From NCBI RefSeq assembly GCF_010645065.1, contig NZ_JAADZW010000001.1, positions 372,001 through 436,000 of the forward strand: a stretch of DNA of 64,000 nucleotides, read 5' to 3'. This DNA comes from Flavobacterium fluviatile. Lineage in GTDB: Bacteria; Bacteroidota; Bacteroidia; Flavobacteriales; Flavobacteriaceae. Position 1 is the first letter of the stretch, and the number at the start of each line of letters is the position of its first letter. Below are positions 55,138 through 63,720 of this stretch, one piece after another. Made by a program: the position numbers and the translations under genes. The notes below the pieces were generated by a model. The model did not search any database, had not been told where the DNA came from, and was given only the letters and a program-made list of their open reading frames with translations.

Positions 55138-57447
55138 ATGAAAAAACAATACTCTTATATTTTAATGATTTTATTTTTTGTCTTTTTTACACACAAAACA
55201 TTTGCTCAGCCTTATTACGACTTTACTCATGCTTCTTCGCCGGGAAATTATTCAGTTGGTGGTATAAACGTTGTATTTAATTACAATCTTAATGGTGGTC
55301 AGGTATATATTGACTATAGCTGTCCGAATGTTTTAGGGTACAATTTCACTAATGGTGGTTATTTTACTTTTGGCTTTAATGTTCCTGTTGCGGGAGTAAG
55401 AATAAGAGGAATCCGCCAGACATTTAGTAGCAATACCAATATCGCCATAAAAATAAACGGAACATCATATGCTTTGAATTCCTCAAACATTTCATCCTTT
55501 AACGCTTGTGGTTATAACACACAAGGTGCTTTATCAAACGGAGCTTTAGTTGGCGGCAATGGTTTGATTACAATTACACAACCGGAAATTAAATCTCTTG
55601 AAATACAAAATAATGGTGGTGATTATTGGATATTTGTCGTCGAAATTCTACCTCTTGTTACTACAACAAACACTCCTTGTACAGGCAGCACTCTAAACCT
55701 GACCTCAGATTTCGGTGGTGTAACAAGCGGTGTTACCTATAACTGGACAGGTCCTAACGGTTTTACTTCATCTCTTAAAAACCCCAGTATAAGTAATTCC
55801 TCAGCAGCTAATTCAGGGCTTTATAAGGTAACAGCAAGTAATGGAACTGTTACGGCTTCACAAACTCAAAATGCTTATGTAAATCCCATACCTACTGTTA
55901 ATAATGTAAATAACCAAACGCTTTGTAATGGTGCTTCAGTAAGTGCAATTAATTTTACGAGTCCTGCAAACGCCGGAGTAATTTGCGGAAACGTAAATGA
56001 AGGAGCTACTTTAAATCTCAGCGCTCCGCCGGGTGCTGTGTTCACTAACGTGCAGTTTGCCAGTTATGGAAATCCAACCGGAAGTTGCGGCACTTTTGTT
56101 TTAGGATCATGCAATTCACCTAATAGTTTATCTGTTATTTCCACAGCTGCTTTAGGTAAAAATTCATTTAGTCTTGCTGCTACCAATGAAAATTTTGCAG
56201 AACCATGCTTTGGCACGCCAAAAAATCTAAAAGTACAGTTGAATTATAATACTCCGGTTACTTATACCTGGACTAATAGCAATACATCAATTGGATTAGC
56301 TTCTTCCGGGACAGGTAATATACCCTCTTTTGTAGCGACTAATTCCACTACCTCGCCTATTATGGCTACTATAACAGTTACACCTAAATATACTAATGGA
56401 GGCACTTGCTCAGGCACTTCAAAAACATTCACAATTACTGTAAATCCATCTCCGGCAATTACTAACCAACCGGTTTCCAAAACAATCTGTAATGGAAACA
56501 GTACCTTTTTTTCTGCTAGTGCTACCAATGCAACAGGTTATCAATGGCAGGTAAATACAGGGTCAGGTTTTGTCAATATTAATGACACTTCGACTTATTC
56601 CGGATCAACCACAAATACCTTAACTATCAACGGTGCAACCTCGCAACTAAATGGCATTAAATATCAACTATTAGCTTTAGGAAATTGTGGTTCGAAAGCA
56701 TCTAATATTGTAACATTGACTGTTTCAGCAATAAACGGCAGCTGGATTGCTAATAATACCAGCTGTAATGGTGAATCGAACGGCAGCATAAATCTTACCC
56801 CACTGGGAGGAACTCCTCCGTACACATTCGCCTGGAACGACGGTATTGAGACAGAAGACAGATCAGGTCTTGCTGCGGGAACTTATAGTGTAACAATAAA
56901 TGATTCTAATGGCTGCACCGGTATAGTTTCAGCAACTATTTTACAGCCGGATGCGGTAGATCCTCCCACAGGTGATGCTGTTCAGAGTTTTAACTCCGGA
57001 GATGATTTAAGTGTATTGATTGCTAATGGTCAAAATATTAAATGGTATGCTACTGCGGAAAATGCAACCAATCTTGTGGATGAATTGCCGTTAAGTACAC
57101 CTATTATCAACAATACCACGTACTATGCCACGCAAACTCAGGGCAGTTGTGCATCTGCGGTTCCATTGGCTATCAAGGCGTATAATCCACTTTTGTCAGT
57201 TAATGATAATATAAAATCTGATGTAAAAATAACACTGTATCCAAATCCTGTAAAAGATGTTTTGCATTTTAATGCTGAAGCAGAAATTGATAAAATTGCT
57301 GTTTTTGATGTAAATGGAAAGAAATTGCTTGAAAAAACATTGAATGGAGATCACAAAATAAATGTCCAGTCATTGCTTAAAGGTGTTTACCTGATTCAGG
57401 TTTTTACCGAAAATGAAATAAAAACGCTTAAATTTTTTAAAGATTAG
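55138..57447 (+). CDS. T9SS surface protein with Ig-like and SprB-type repeat
   Basis: This 769-residue protein has a signal peptide ending near FAQP. An N-terminal beta domain (about 25-180) is followed by several Ig/PKD-like domains rich in Asn, Thr and Ser. A SprB-type repeat at about 535-605 has [39 protein letters not shown] and [13 protein letters not shown]. The C-terminus has a T9SS type A sorting domain ([20 protein letters not shown], then [20 protein letters not shown]). It is probably a cell-surface adhesin; SprB-type repeats are known from gliding adhesins. No enzyme motif is visible. Confidence 0.85.
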   Translation: MKKQYSYILMILFFVFFTHKTFAQPYYDFTHASSPGNYSVGGINVVFNYNLNGGQVYIDYSCPNVLGYNFTNGGYFTFGFNVPVAGVRIRGIRQTFSSNTNIAIKINGTSYALNSSNISSFNACGYNTQGALSNGALVGGNGLITITQPEIKSLEIQNNGGDYWIFVVEILPLVTTTNTPCTGSTLNLTSDFGGVTSGVTYNWTGPNGFTSSLKNPSISNSSAANSGLYKVTASNGTVTASQTQNAYVNPIPTVNNVNNQTLCNGASVSAINFTSPANAGVICGNVNEGATLNLSAPPGAVFTNVQFASYGNPTGSCGTFVLGSCNSPNSLSVISTAALGKNSFSLAATNENFAEPCFGTPKNLKVQLNYNTPVTYTWTNSNTSIGLASSGTGNIPSFVATNSTTSPIMATITVTPKYTNGGTCSGTSKTFTITVNPSPAITNQPVSKTICNGNSTFFSASATNATGYQWQVNTGSGFVNINDTSTYSGSTTNTLTINGATSQLNGIKYQLLALGNCGSKASNIVTLTVSAINGSWIANNTSCNGESNGSINLTPLGGTPPYTFAWNDGIETEDRSGLAAGTYSVTINDSNGCTGIVSATILQPDAVDPPTGDAVQSFNSGDDLSVLIANGQNIKWYATAENATNLVDELPLSTPIINNTTYYATQTQGSCASAVPLAIKAYNPLLSVNDNIKSDVKITLYPNPVKDVLHFNAEAEIDKIAVFDVNGKKLLEKTLNGDHKINVQSLLKGVYLIQVFTENEIKTLKFFKD

Positions 57448-57468
57448 AATAAGCATTCGCAACGGAAA

Positions 57469-57513
57469 TAAAAAGGCCGTGTCATTTTTGTGACATGGCT
57501 TTATTTTTTTAAT
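57469..57513 (+). terminator. Terminator of the adhesin-like gene
   Basis: GCCGTGTCA and TGACATGGC form a 9-bp stem (one G-T pair) with TTTTTG between, followed by TTTATTTTTTT. It lies about 27 bp after the stop. Confidence 0.85.
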
Positions 57514-57514
57514 A

Positions 57515-57721
57515 TAACTCGTTGGGTGAAATAGAATAAAAATAGCTTCATTACAAGGATTAAATCTAATTTGATCTGCAAAATCCTTTAAAAATCTGCG
57601 TGAAATAATTTTGCATATTAATTTTTCACGCAGATTGTCCAGATTAAAACTGCCTTAGACAGATTTATATCTAAGCTAATGCGATAAAATTAGAAAAAGA
57701 ATAATTTCGCCCAGCGGGTTA
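57515..57721. repeat. 207-bp nested palindromic element
   Basis: Outer arms TAACTCGTTGGGTGAAAT (57515 onward) and ATTTCGCCCAGCGGGTTA (ending 57721) are inverted copies differing mainly by transitions that keep G-U pairing. Inner arms AATCTGCGTGAAA (57593-57605) and TTTCACGCAGATT (57624-57636) are perfect. No ORF lies inside. The size and terminal symmetry resemble a MITE or a dispersed flavobacterial repeat. Confidence 0.6.
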
Positions 57722-57974
57722 ATATGTTATCTCAGAATAATTTTTCAGTCTTAAAAACCCCTGTAAATACTTTTCTTTTTTCCTTAATTTATATTTCATT
57801 AATTTAAAATATTGAAATTCAGTATATTATTGTTTTTTTTTATTAAATTTGACTTACTCCTCTACTGTATCAGCCGAAATAGTATATCTCTGTTTAATTT
57901 TCTTCCATCATGTTTGATTGGATTCTGCTCATTTCAAACAATAAAACTGATTTCATTAATTTAAAACAGCAGCC
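57722..57974. other. AT-rich leader of the lysozyme-like gene
   Basis: It contains TAAATTTG at 57844-57851, a -7-like element 123 bp ahead of the ATG, without a TTG at the expected 19-bp distance. Nothing else is seen. Confidence 0.35.
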
Positions 57975-58757
57975 ATGGCAACAGTACCTCCGGACAAAAA
58001 GAGTAATTACGAAAAGTTATTTGCTTCCTGTATTATAAAAGAAGCTAAGTATCCCGAAATTGATAAAATAACAGCAAAAATGGTTTCAAATAAAGCCCGA
58101 TACGAATCTGTGGGTGACCGGCTAAATATCCCATGGTTTGTAATCGCAATTATACATAATATGGAAGCCAGCTTAAGGTTTGATACTCATTTGCATAACG
58201 GTGATCCTCTAAAAGACCGGACAGTCCAGGTTCCTGCAGGACGTCCAAAGACAGGAAACCCGCCCTTTACATGGGAAGAAAGTGCCAAAGATGCTTTAGT
58301 CTATGACAAACTTAACACCTGGACAAACTGGAGCATTGCCGGAATACTTTATAAACTGGAATTATATAATGGTTTGGGCTATTACAGACAAGGCATTAAT
58401 TCGCCTTATTTATGGAATTATTCTAATCATTATTCCAAAGGAAAATATGTTCAGGATGGCAGATATGATCCTACTGCCGTTTCAAAGCAATGCGGTGCTG
58501 CTGTATTGCTTCGACGTATGAGTGAGCAAAAATTAATAACATTGCCAAATGGCAATTTATTAGAGCAAATATTAGCTCTGGGAAATAAAACAATGTACTA
58601 TTCCGGTACTGTTACTAATGAAGCCAAAGAATTACAAATACTGCTAAACAAGGCTGGCAGTATATTGCGAGTTGATGGCAAGGCAGGTGAAAGAACATCA
58701 ACCGAATATTTTAAATTTAGCAAAACTTATTTAAAAGGCGATCCAAGAAGAGTTTAG
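57975..58757 (+). CDS. Lysozyme-like peptidoglycan hydrolase
   Basis: This 260-residue protein has no N-terminal signal peptide. A lysozyme-fold domain spans about 20-200, with IPWFVIAIIHNMEASLRFDT (likely catalytic Glu) and HLHNGDPLKDRTVQVPAGRP. A C-terminal region (about 210-250) with TNEAKELQILLNKAGSILRV and DGKAGERTSTEYFK resembles a peptidoglycan-binding fold. Related proteins occur in phages, in contractile injection systems and as free lysins. None of those genes is next to it, so its export route is unclear. Confidence 0.75.
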   Translation: MATVPPDKKSNYEKLFASCIIKEAKYPEIDKITAKMVSNKARYESVGDRLNIPWFVIAIIHNMEASLRFDTHLHNGDPLKDRTVQVPAGRPKTGNPPFTWEESAKDALVYDKLNTWTNWSIAGILYKLELYNGLGYYRQGINSPYLWNYSNHYSKGKYVQDGRYDPTAVSKQCGAAVLLRRMSEQKLITLPNGNLLEQILALGNKTMYYSGTVTNEAKELQILLNKAGSILRVDGKAGERTSTEYFKFSKTYLKGDPRRV

Positions 58758-58789
58758 AAACCTTGAGTCTAAAAAAACTTTGCTCTCTC

Positions 58790-58807
58790 AAATACCGATC
58801 GGTATTT
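58790..58807 (+). promoter_or_regulatory. Palindromic TetR operator upstream of tetR
   Basis: AAATACCGATCGGTATTT is an 18-bp perfect palindrome. It ends 5 bp before TATATTTG (58812-58819), the probable -7 element, and 28 bp before the tetR ATG, so bound repressor would block the promoter. Its half-site matches the second palindrome at 59446-59465. Confidence 0.8.
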
Positions 58808-58835
58808 TTGCTATATTTGTTCTAAAGTTTCATTT

Positions 58836-59429
58836 ATGAGCATCATGAATACATCAGAATATATATTAGATAAAGTAGCGCCTATTTTTAATAGACAAGG
58901 CTATGTTGGAACCAGTCTTTCTGATATTACAACTGCTACCGGACTTACAAAAGGTGCTATCTATTGTAATTTTAAAAACAAGGAAGATTTAGCATTAAAA
59001 TCATTCAAGCTGAATGTAGATTTAGCTATTAAACCATTATTCAGAATAATTGAAAATACCAACGGAGGTATAAATAAATTGCAGGCTATAACAAACTACC
59101 AGCGCAATTATTATGATTTAGTTAAAGACCGGGGAGGCTGTCCTATGCTCCGGGTAGGTGTTGACACAAAGTTTATCAATCCGCCATTGTTTGAAGAAGC
59201 TCAAAAATTATCTCTAAGATTCACTACCGGTCTAATAAATATTATACAGGAAGGCATCCTTAATAATGAAATCAAAGATGACACTGATCCAGTAAAGTAC
59301 AGCAAAGTTATTTTGTCATTAATTGAAGGAAGTTCACTTCTTGCATTTATTCATGATAAAGAATCCTATATTCAGAATGCGATGGATCATATCGATAGTT
59401 TTTTGATAAAAAGCATTAAAAAAGAGTAA
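58836..59429 (+). CDS. TetR/AcrR family repressor
   Basis: This 197-residue protein has an N-terminal TetR helix-turn-helix (about 10-57) with FNRQGYVGTSLSDITTATGL and TKGAIYCNFKNKEDL, the family consensus. The C-terminal ligand/dimer domain (about 70-195) has GGCPMLRVGVDTKF. Palindromes before and after the gene with the same half-site ATACC argue for autoregulation and for control of the following thioesterase gene. The ligand may be a fatty acyl compound given the neighbours, but this is inferred. Confidence 0.92.
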   Translation: MSIMNTSEYILDKVAPIFNRQGYVGTSLSDITTATGLTKGAIYCNFKNKEDLALKSFKLNVDLAIKPLFRIIENTNGGINKLQAITNYQRNYYDLVKDRGGCPMLRVGVDTKFINPPLFEEAQKLSLRFTTGLINIIQEGILNNEIKDDTDPVKYSKVILSLIEGSSLLAFIHDKESYIQNAMDHIDSFLIKSIKKE

Positions 59430-59445
59430 AAAAATTTTAACCCGA

Positions 59446-59465
59446 CAGATACCAATTGGTATCTG
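59446..59465 (+). promoter_or_regulatory. Second TetR operator, upstream of the thioesterase
   Basis: CAGATACCAATTGGTATCTG is a 20-bp perfect palindrome 17 bp after the tetR stop and 15 bp before the next ATG. Like the first site it has ATACC-N4-GGTAT, differing only in the centre. Confidence 0.8.
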
Positions 59466-59480
59466 TTTAATTATATAGAA

Positions 59481-59972
59481 ATGAATAAAATATTAAAAAC
59501 AAAAAGAAAAATCAGATTTCAGGACTGCGATCCATTCAATCACTTAAACAACTCGAAATATCTGGAGTATTTCATAAATGCCCGCGAAGATCAAGTTCAG
59601 GAAAATTACAATTTGGATATTTTTAAACTTATGAAAACAACTGCCCAAAGCTGGGTTGTGGCCTCTAATCAGATAAGTTATATCAGACCTGCTGTTACGA
59701 TGGAGAGCGTAGTTATTGAATCGCAGCTAATTCAATATACCGATAATGCACTATTGGTAGAAATGAAAATGTGGAACGAAACTGAAACCGAATTAAAAGC
59801 ATTATTGTGGATAAAATTTATTCATTATAATTTACAGACTAGAAAGACAGCAAGTCATTCTGATGAGTTAATGAAGCTGTTTCAATCAGTAGTAGTTCCT
59901 GTTGATCAGTCCGTTTTTGAGAATAGATATCTGGCTACAATTCAGGAATTAAAAAATCGGACGTTTGCTTAG
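59481..59972 (+). CDS. Acyl-CoA thioesterase (4HBT hotdog fold)
   Basis: This 163-residue hotdog enzyme contains IRFQDCDPFNHLNNSKYLEY, the 4-hydroxybenzoyl-CoA thioesterase signature with the catalytic aspartate (DxDPFxHLNN). It also has WVVASNQISYIRPAVTMESV typical of YbgC/FadM-like members. It hydrolyses acyl-CoA or acyl-ACP thioesters. The operator directly upstream puts it under the TetR gene that precedes it. It may supply or clear fatty acids for the downstream pathway. Confidence 0.88.
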   Translation: MNKILKTKRKIRFQDCDPFNHLNNSKYLEYFINAREDQVQENYNLDIFKLMKTTAQSWVVASNQISYIRPAVTMESVVIESQLIQYTDNALLVEMKMWNETETELKALLWIKFIHYNLQTRKTASHSDELMKLFQSVVVPVDQSVFENRYLATIQELKNRTFA

Positions 59973-60060
59973 TGCAGGGATTTTATAACTTTTTAAAATG
60001 ATTATATAAATGTAGCAGTTTTATTTGCGGTAATTTTAATAAAATTTAAATTTACGAGCT

Positions 60061-60258
60061 ATGAAAACTAATAATCAAAATCCAAATAACCCTAAGCAGG
60101 GAGGTTCTGATAATCGTGTGGATACCCGAAAACATCAGTACAAAGATCATGATGAAGTTTTAACAAACGACGAAAATTATGATGTAGATACTCAAAAATT
60201 CAAAGGCGAAGAGCCTGAATTTGACGATAAACTGAATAATGAAGAAAAAAATAAGTAA
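60061..60258 (+). CDS. Small hydrophilic hypothetical protein
   Basis: This 65-residue protein is rich in Asn, Asp, Lys and Glu (starts MKTNNQNPNNPKQGGSDNRV) and is probably disordered. No family is recognised. It lies 88 bp after the thioesterase and ends just before a strong terminator, so it could be a stress-type small protein with its own transcript. Confidence 0.5.
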   Translation: MKTNNQNPNNPKQGGSDNRVDTRKHQYKDHDEVLTNDENYDVDTQKFKGEEPEFDDKLNNEEKNK

Positions 60259-60260
60259 TA

Positions 60261-60298
60261 AAAAACGTCTCAAAAACAACATTTTGAGACGTTTTTTT
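60261..60298 (+). terminator. Terminator before the polyketide operon
   Basis: AACGTCTCAAAA pairs perfectly with TTTTGAGACGTT around a short loop and is followed by TTTTTTT. It begins immediately after the 65-residue gene and separates it from the flavoprotein operon. Confidence 0.9.
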
Positions 60299-60316
60299 GA
60301 AATGCTGAATAACAGC

Positions 60317-60335
60317 AGTATTTATTTAAAATACT
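60317..60335 (+). promoter_or_regulatory. Inverted repeat ahead of the polyketide operon
   Basis: AGTATTTATTTAAAATACT has 7-bp inverted arms around a 5-nt centre, 36 bp before the flavoprotein ATG. It is a possible operator and differs from the TetR sites. In such AT-rich DNA chance occurrence is possible. Confidence 0.35.
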
Positions 60336-60370
60336 TAGTTTATATACGCTTTTTTTTGTTAAATTACAAT

Positions 60371-61498
60371 ATGGAAAAAAAACAGGATGTAGTAATTATT
60401 GGCGGCGGTCTTGCAGGTTTGACAGCAGCAATACATCTTTCCAAAAAAGGATTAAAAGTAATCTTAATCGAAAAATCAGAATACCCGCGTCATAAGGTAT
60501 GCGGAGAATATATTTCTAATGAAGTCCTGCCCTATCTTCTTTCGCTTGATATAGATATTTCACCGTCTAATTCTCAACAAATTTCCTCTTTTGAATTTAC
60601 AACTCAAAACGGCAAAATAGCCAGAACAAAACTTCCTCTTGGCGGTTTTGGAATCAGCAGGTATATGCTGGATAATATTTTATATAAAAAAGCATTATCT
60701 AATGGCTGTATTATCCTAAAAGATACAGTTATTGCTATTTCTTTTGAAAACGATGGTTTTTCAGTTACAACTCCAAATCAGATAATAAACTCCAAATTAG
60801 TTTTAGGTGCCTTTGGAAAACGTTCTAATATCGATCAGTTTTTAACCCGGAACTTTATAGCCAAAAAATCACCCTGGCTGGCAGTTAAGGCTCATTATTC
60901 TGGTAATGTGCCTAAAGATCAGGTATCACTTCATAATTTTAGCGGAGGTTACTGTGGTGTTTCAAAAGTAGAAAATGGTATTATCAACATTTGTTATCTT
61001 GCTGATTATGCTACTTTCAAAAAGTATAAAAATATTGAAGAGTATCAAAAAAATGTACTATATAAAAACCTGCAGCTTAAATCAGTTTTTGAAAAAAGTA
61101 CACTTTTGTTTGAGAGACCCCTTACGATCAGTCAAATCTCTTTCGATAAAAAGCGACCAGTAGAAAGTCATATCTTAATGATTGGAGATGCTGCGGGTCT
61201 CATCCATCCAATGTGTGGTAATGGTATGGCTATGGCGATACACAGTGCAAAAATTGCATCAGAGTTAGTACTTAAATATCATTGGGGAACAATAACATCA
61301 AGAAATATATTAGAAAAAAAATACACCATAGAATGGAAAAAACATTTTGGAAAGAGATTAATAATGGGTCGAATTTTAGCAAGTGCCTTAACCAATAAAG
61401 CAATGACAAATATATTCGTAAGATTGATTGCATCAATGCCGTCATTATTATCAATAATAATCAAACAGACACACGGAAAACCAATAGCAGTCAATTAA
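60371..61498 (+). CDS. FAD-dependent oxidoreductase (geranylgeranyl-reductase-like)
   Basis: This 375-residue flavoprotein starts MEKKQDVVIIGGGLAGLTAA. The frame is open back to 60239, but that stretch covers a terminator, so ATG 60371 was chosen. After the dinucleotide-binding motif come EKSEYPRHKVCGEYIS and, near 270, LMIGDAAGLIHPMCGNGMAM (second FAD motif). The family includes geranylgeranyl reductases and FAD monooxygenases. With the following methyltransferase and type III polyketide synthase it resembles the flavoprotein of phenolic-lipid operons that oxidises the ring. It ends directly at the next ATG. Confidence 0.88.
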   Translation: MEKKQDVVIIGGGLAGLTAAIHLSKKGLKVILIEKSEYPRHKVCGEYISNEVLPYLLSLDIDISPSNSQQISSFEFTTQNGKIARTKLPLGGFGISRYMLDNILYKKALSNGCIILKDTVIAISFENDGFSVTTPNQIINSKLVLGAFGKRSNIDQFLTRNFIAKKSPWLAVKAHYSGNVPKDQVSLHNFSGGYCGVSKVENGIINICYLADYATFKKYKNIEEYQKNVLYKNLQLKSVFEKSTLLFERPLTISQISFDKKRPVESHILMIGDAAGLIHPMCGNGMAMAIHSAKIASELVLKYHWGTITSRNILEKKYTIEWKKHFGKRLIMGRILASALTNKAMTNIFVRLIASMPSLLSIIIKQTHGKPIAVN

Positions 61499-62212
61499 AT
61501 GGCAATAAACACAAAATACAGAACACAAGAGGCTGAAATAATGGACGATTTTTCGCTTCAGGGTCAGGAACTTCGTGCGGCTCTGGATCAGATTGCCCGC
61601 ATTAATCAACTACTTGGAGGCAACAAAGTAACGCTTCACGGAATAAAAAAAGTATTAAAAAAAGCCAATACATTTAAACCTATAGTAATCGCTGATGTAG
61701 GATGCGGAAACGGTGATATGCTGCGTATGATAGCGGACTACGGATTAAAAAACAATCTTAAATTTCAACTGATCGGGATTGATGCTAATGAGTTTACTGT
61801 AAATTATGCCAAAACATTGTCAAACGATTACCCAAATTTAGAATACTTATGCCTGGACATTTTTAGCGAAGAATTTTCAAAAATTAACTATGATATTGTA
61901 CTGTGTACCTTAACCCTGCACCATTTTACGAATGAACAAATATTAAATATAATTAGTATCTTTAATAGTAAAGCAAACACTGGAATTATTATCAATGATT
62001 TGCATCGAAGTAAATTGGCTTACAGACTTTTTAAATTGATTTGCAATGTGTTTAACCTCAACAAAATGTCACGGGAAGATGGTCTGGTGTCTATTTTAAG
62101 AGGATTTAGAAAAAATGAACTGGAGGAATTTTCCAGAAAGCTGAATTTAAAAAACTATACCATAAGCTGGAAATGGGCTTTCCGTTACCAATGGATAATT
62201 ACAAAAATATGA
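61499..62212 (+). CDS. SAM-dependent methyltransferase
   Basis: This 237-residue methyltransferase has SAM motif I IADVGCGNGDMLRMI (about 62-76), the acidic end of strand 2 in LIGIDANEFT and motif IV DIVLCTLTLHHFTN. It is of the class I fold found in quinone and polyketide tailoring enzymes. The start codon follows the previous stop without a gap, and its TGA overlaps the ATG of the polyketide synthase (ATGA), so the three are translated together. The likely substrate is the phenolic or quinone product of this operon. Confidence 0.88.
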   Translation: MAINTKYRTQEAEIMDDFSLQGQELRAALDQIARINQLLGGNKVTLHGIKKVLKKANTFKPIVIADVGCGNGDMLRMIADYGLKNNLKFQLIGIDANEFTVNYAKTLSNDYPNLEYLCLDIFSEEFSKINYDIVLCTLTLHHFTNEQILNIISIFNSKANTGIIINDLHRSKLAYRLFKLICNVFNLNKMSREDGLVSILRGFRKNELEEFSRKLNLKNYTISWKWAFRYQWIITKI

Positions 62213-63261
62213 GTGTTAAAATAATAGCCGTTGCCAAGCAACTCCCACAATATTCAAGAACAACAGAAGAAATAATGCCTTTATTGGATAAGTGGCTGAA
62301 AGATCAGGACGAACGTTTTATAAAAAAAGTAAAAAAAATATTTGAAGGTGCGGCCGTAAGCAAACGTTACTCAATTATGGACCCCCTCGAAGTTTTTACA
62401 GCAACTTCCTTTGAAGAGAAAAATGATATTTACAGTCGTGAAATGATTGTATTAGGCGAACAAGTTTTAAAAAAAGCACTTGATAAGGCAAACTGGGATC
62501 CTCAAAGCATCGATTACATTATTACGGTAAGCTGTACTGGTATTATGATTCCTTCTTTGGACGCTTATTTAATCAATAAAATGAATCTCAGGCAGGACAT
62601 TGTACGTTTGCCTGTTACAGAAATGGGTTGTGCAGCTGGGATTTCAGGTATCATATATGCCAAAAACTTTATTAAGGCAAATCCCGGAAAACGTGCTGTG
62701 GTCATTGCAGCAGAATCTCCTACAGCAACTTTCCAGCTTGATGATTTTTCGATGCCTAATATTGTGAGCGCAGCTATTTTTGGTGATGGAGCAGCCTGTT
62801 GTCTTTTATCATCGCATGAAGAAGATAAGGGACCTGAAATACTGGATGAACAAATGTATCATTTTTATGATGCAGAACACATGATGGGCTTTAAGCTAAC
62901 CAACGGTGGTTTGCAAATGGTATTAGATATCGAAGTCCCGGATACGATTGCCGCTCATTTTGGGGATATTATCCATCCTTTTCTGAAGAAAAATAATTTA
63001 GAAATAAAAGACATGGATTATATGATATTCCATCCGGGAGGCAAAAAAATTGTCACTACAGTTGAATCTCTTTTTGCAGATCTGAATAAAAATATTGATG
63101 ACACAAAAGAGGTATTGAAACTATACGGAAATATGTCCAGTGCTACCGTCTTATATGTTTTAGAAAGAATTATGGATGCCAGTCCAAAATCAGGAGAAAA
63201 AGGACTAATGCTTAGTTTCGGCCCCGGATTTTCGGCACAAAGGGTATTGCTGCAATGGTAA
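62209..63261 (+). CDS. Type III polyketide synthase
   Basis: This 350-residue chalcone-synthase-fold enzyme has catalytic C141 in TEMGCAAGISG, H275 in FHPGGKK and N308 in LYGNMSSAT. The family ending GLMLSFGPGFSAQRVLLQW is complete. ATG 62209 (MSVKIIAVAKQ) overlaps the methyltransferase stop; the longer start at 62173 would overlap by 40 bp. Such enzymes extend an acyl-CoA starter with malonyl-CoA and cyclise it to resorcinols, pyrones or similar rings. With FabZ and ketoacyl synthase genes downstream, a long fatty-acyl starter is likely. Confidence 0.93.
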   Translation: MSVKIIAVAKQLPQYSRTTEEIMPLLDKWLKDQDERFIKKVKKIFEGAAVSKRYSIMDPLEVFTATSFEEKNDIYSREMIVLGEQVLKKALDKANWDPQSIDYIITVSCTGIMIPSLDAYLINKMNLRQDIVRLPVTEMGCAAGISGIIYAKNFIKANPGKRAVVIAAESPTATFQLDDFSMPNIVSAAIFGDGAACCLLSSHEEDKGPEILDEQMYHFYDAEHMMGFKLTNGGLQMVLDIEVPDTIAAHFGDIIHPFLKKNNLEIKDMDYMIFHPGGKKIVTTVESLFADLNKNIDDTKEVLKLYGNMSSATVLYVLERIMDASPKSGEKGLMLSFGPGFSAQRVLLQW

Positions 63262-63282
63262 ATCAGATAAAAACCAAATACT

Positions 63283-63720
63283 ATGAACCTGAACGAAATT
63301 ATAGAAAAATTACCTTATACTAAACCTTTCTTGTTTGTGGATGAACTGCAGCATGTGGATGAAAACAGCATTTCGGGATCTTATACTTTTAAGGAAGATC
63401 TAGATTTTTACAAAGGTCATTTTAAAGGAAATCCTGTAACACCTGGTGTTATATTGACAGAAACCATGGCTCAGATAGGTATGGTTTGCCTGGGAATCTA
63501 TTTGTTGGGTGATGCCTTTAATAATGAAACAGTCATCGCCTTCACCTCTGCTGACATGCAGTTTTTAAAAGCGGTTTATCCAAATGAAAAAATTATGGTC
63601 ACTGCCCAAAAAACTTTTTTCAGGTTTGGAAAATTAAAATGTGAGGCGGTAATGAAAAACGAAGCCGGACAGGAAGTCTGCAAAGGAATTTTGGCCGGAA
63701 TGATAACGACAAAATTATGA
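63283..63720 (+). CDS. FabZ-like 3-hydroxyacyl-ACP dehydratase
   Basis: This 145-residue hotdog dehydratase contains HFKGNPVTPGVILTETMAQI, matching the FabZ signature with catalytic H46 and E60. Length is typical. It would make the double bond in an acyl chain during chain extension. It lies 21 bp after the polyketide synthase and its TGA overlaps the next ATG (ATGA), so it belongs to the operon. This is probably a pathway-specific copy rather than the housekeeping fabZ. Confidence 0.9.
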   Translation: MNLNEIIEKLPYTKPFLFVDELQHVDENSISGSYTFKEDLDFYKGHFKGNPVTPGVILTETMAQIGMVCLGIYLLGDAFNNETVIAFTSADMQFLKAVYPNEKIMVTAQKTFFRFGKLKCEAVMKNEAGQEVCKGILAGMITTKL

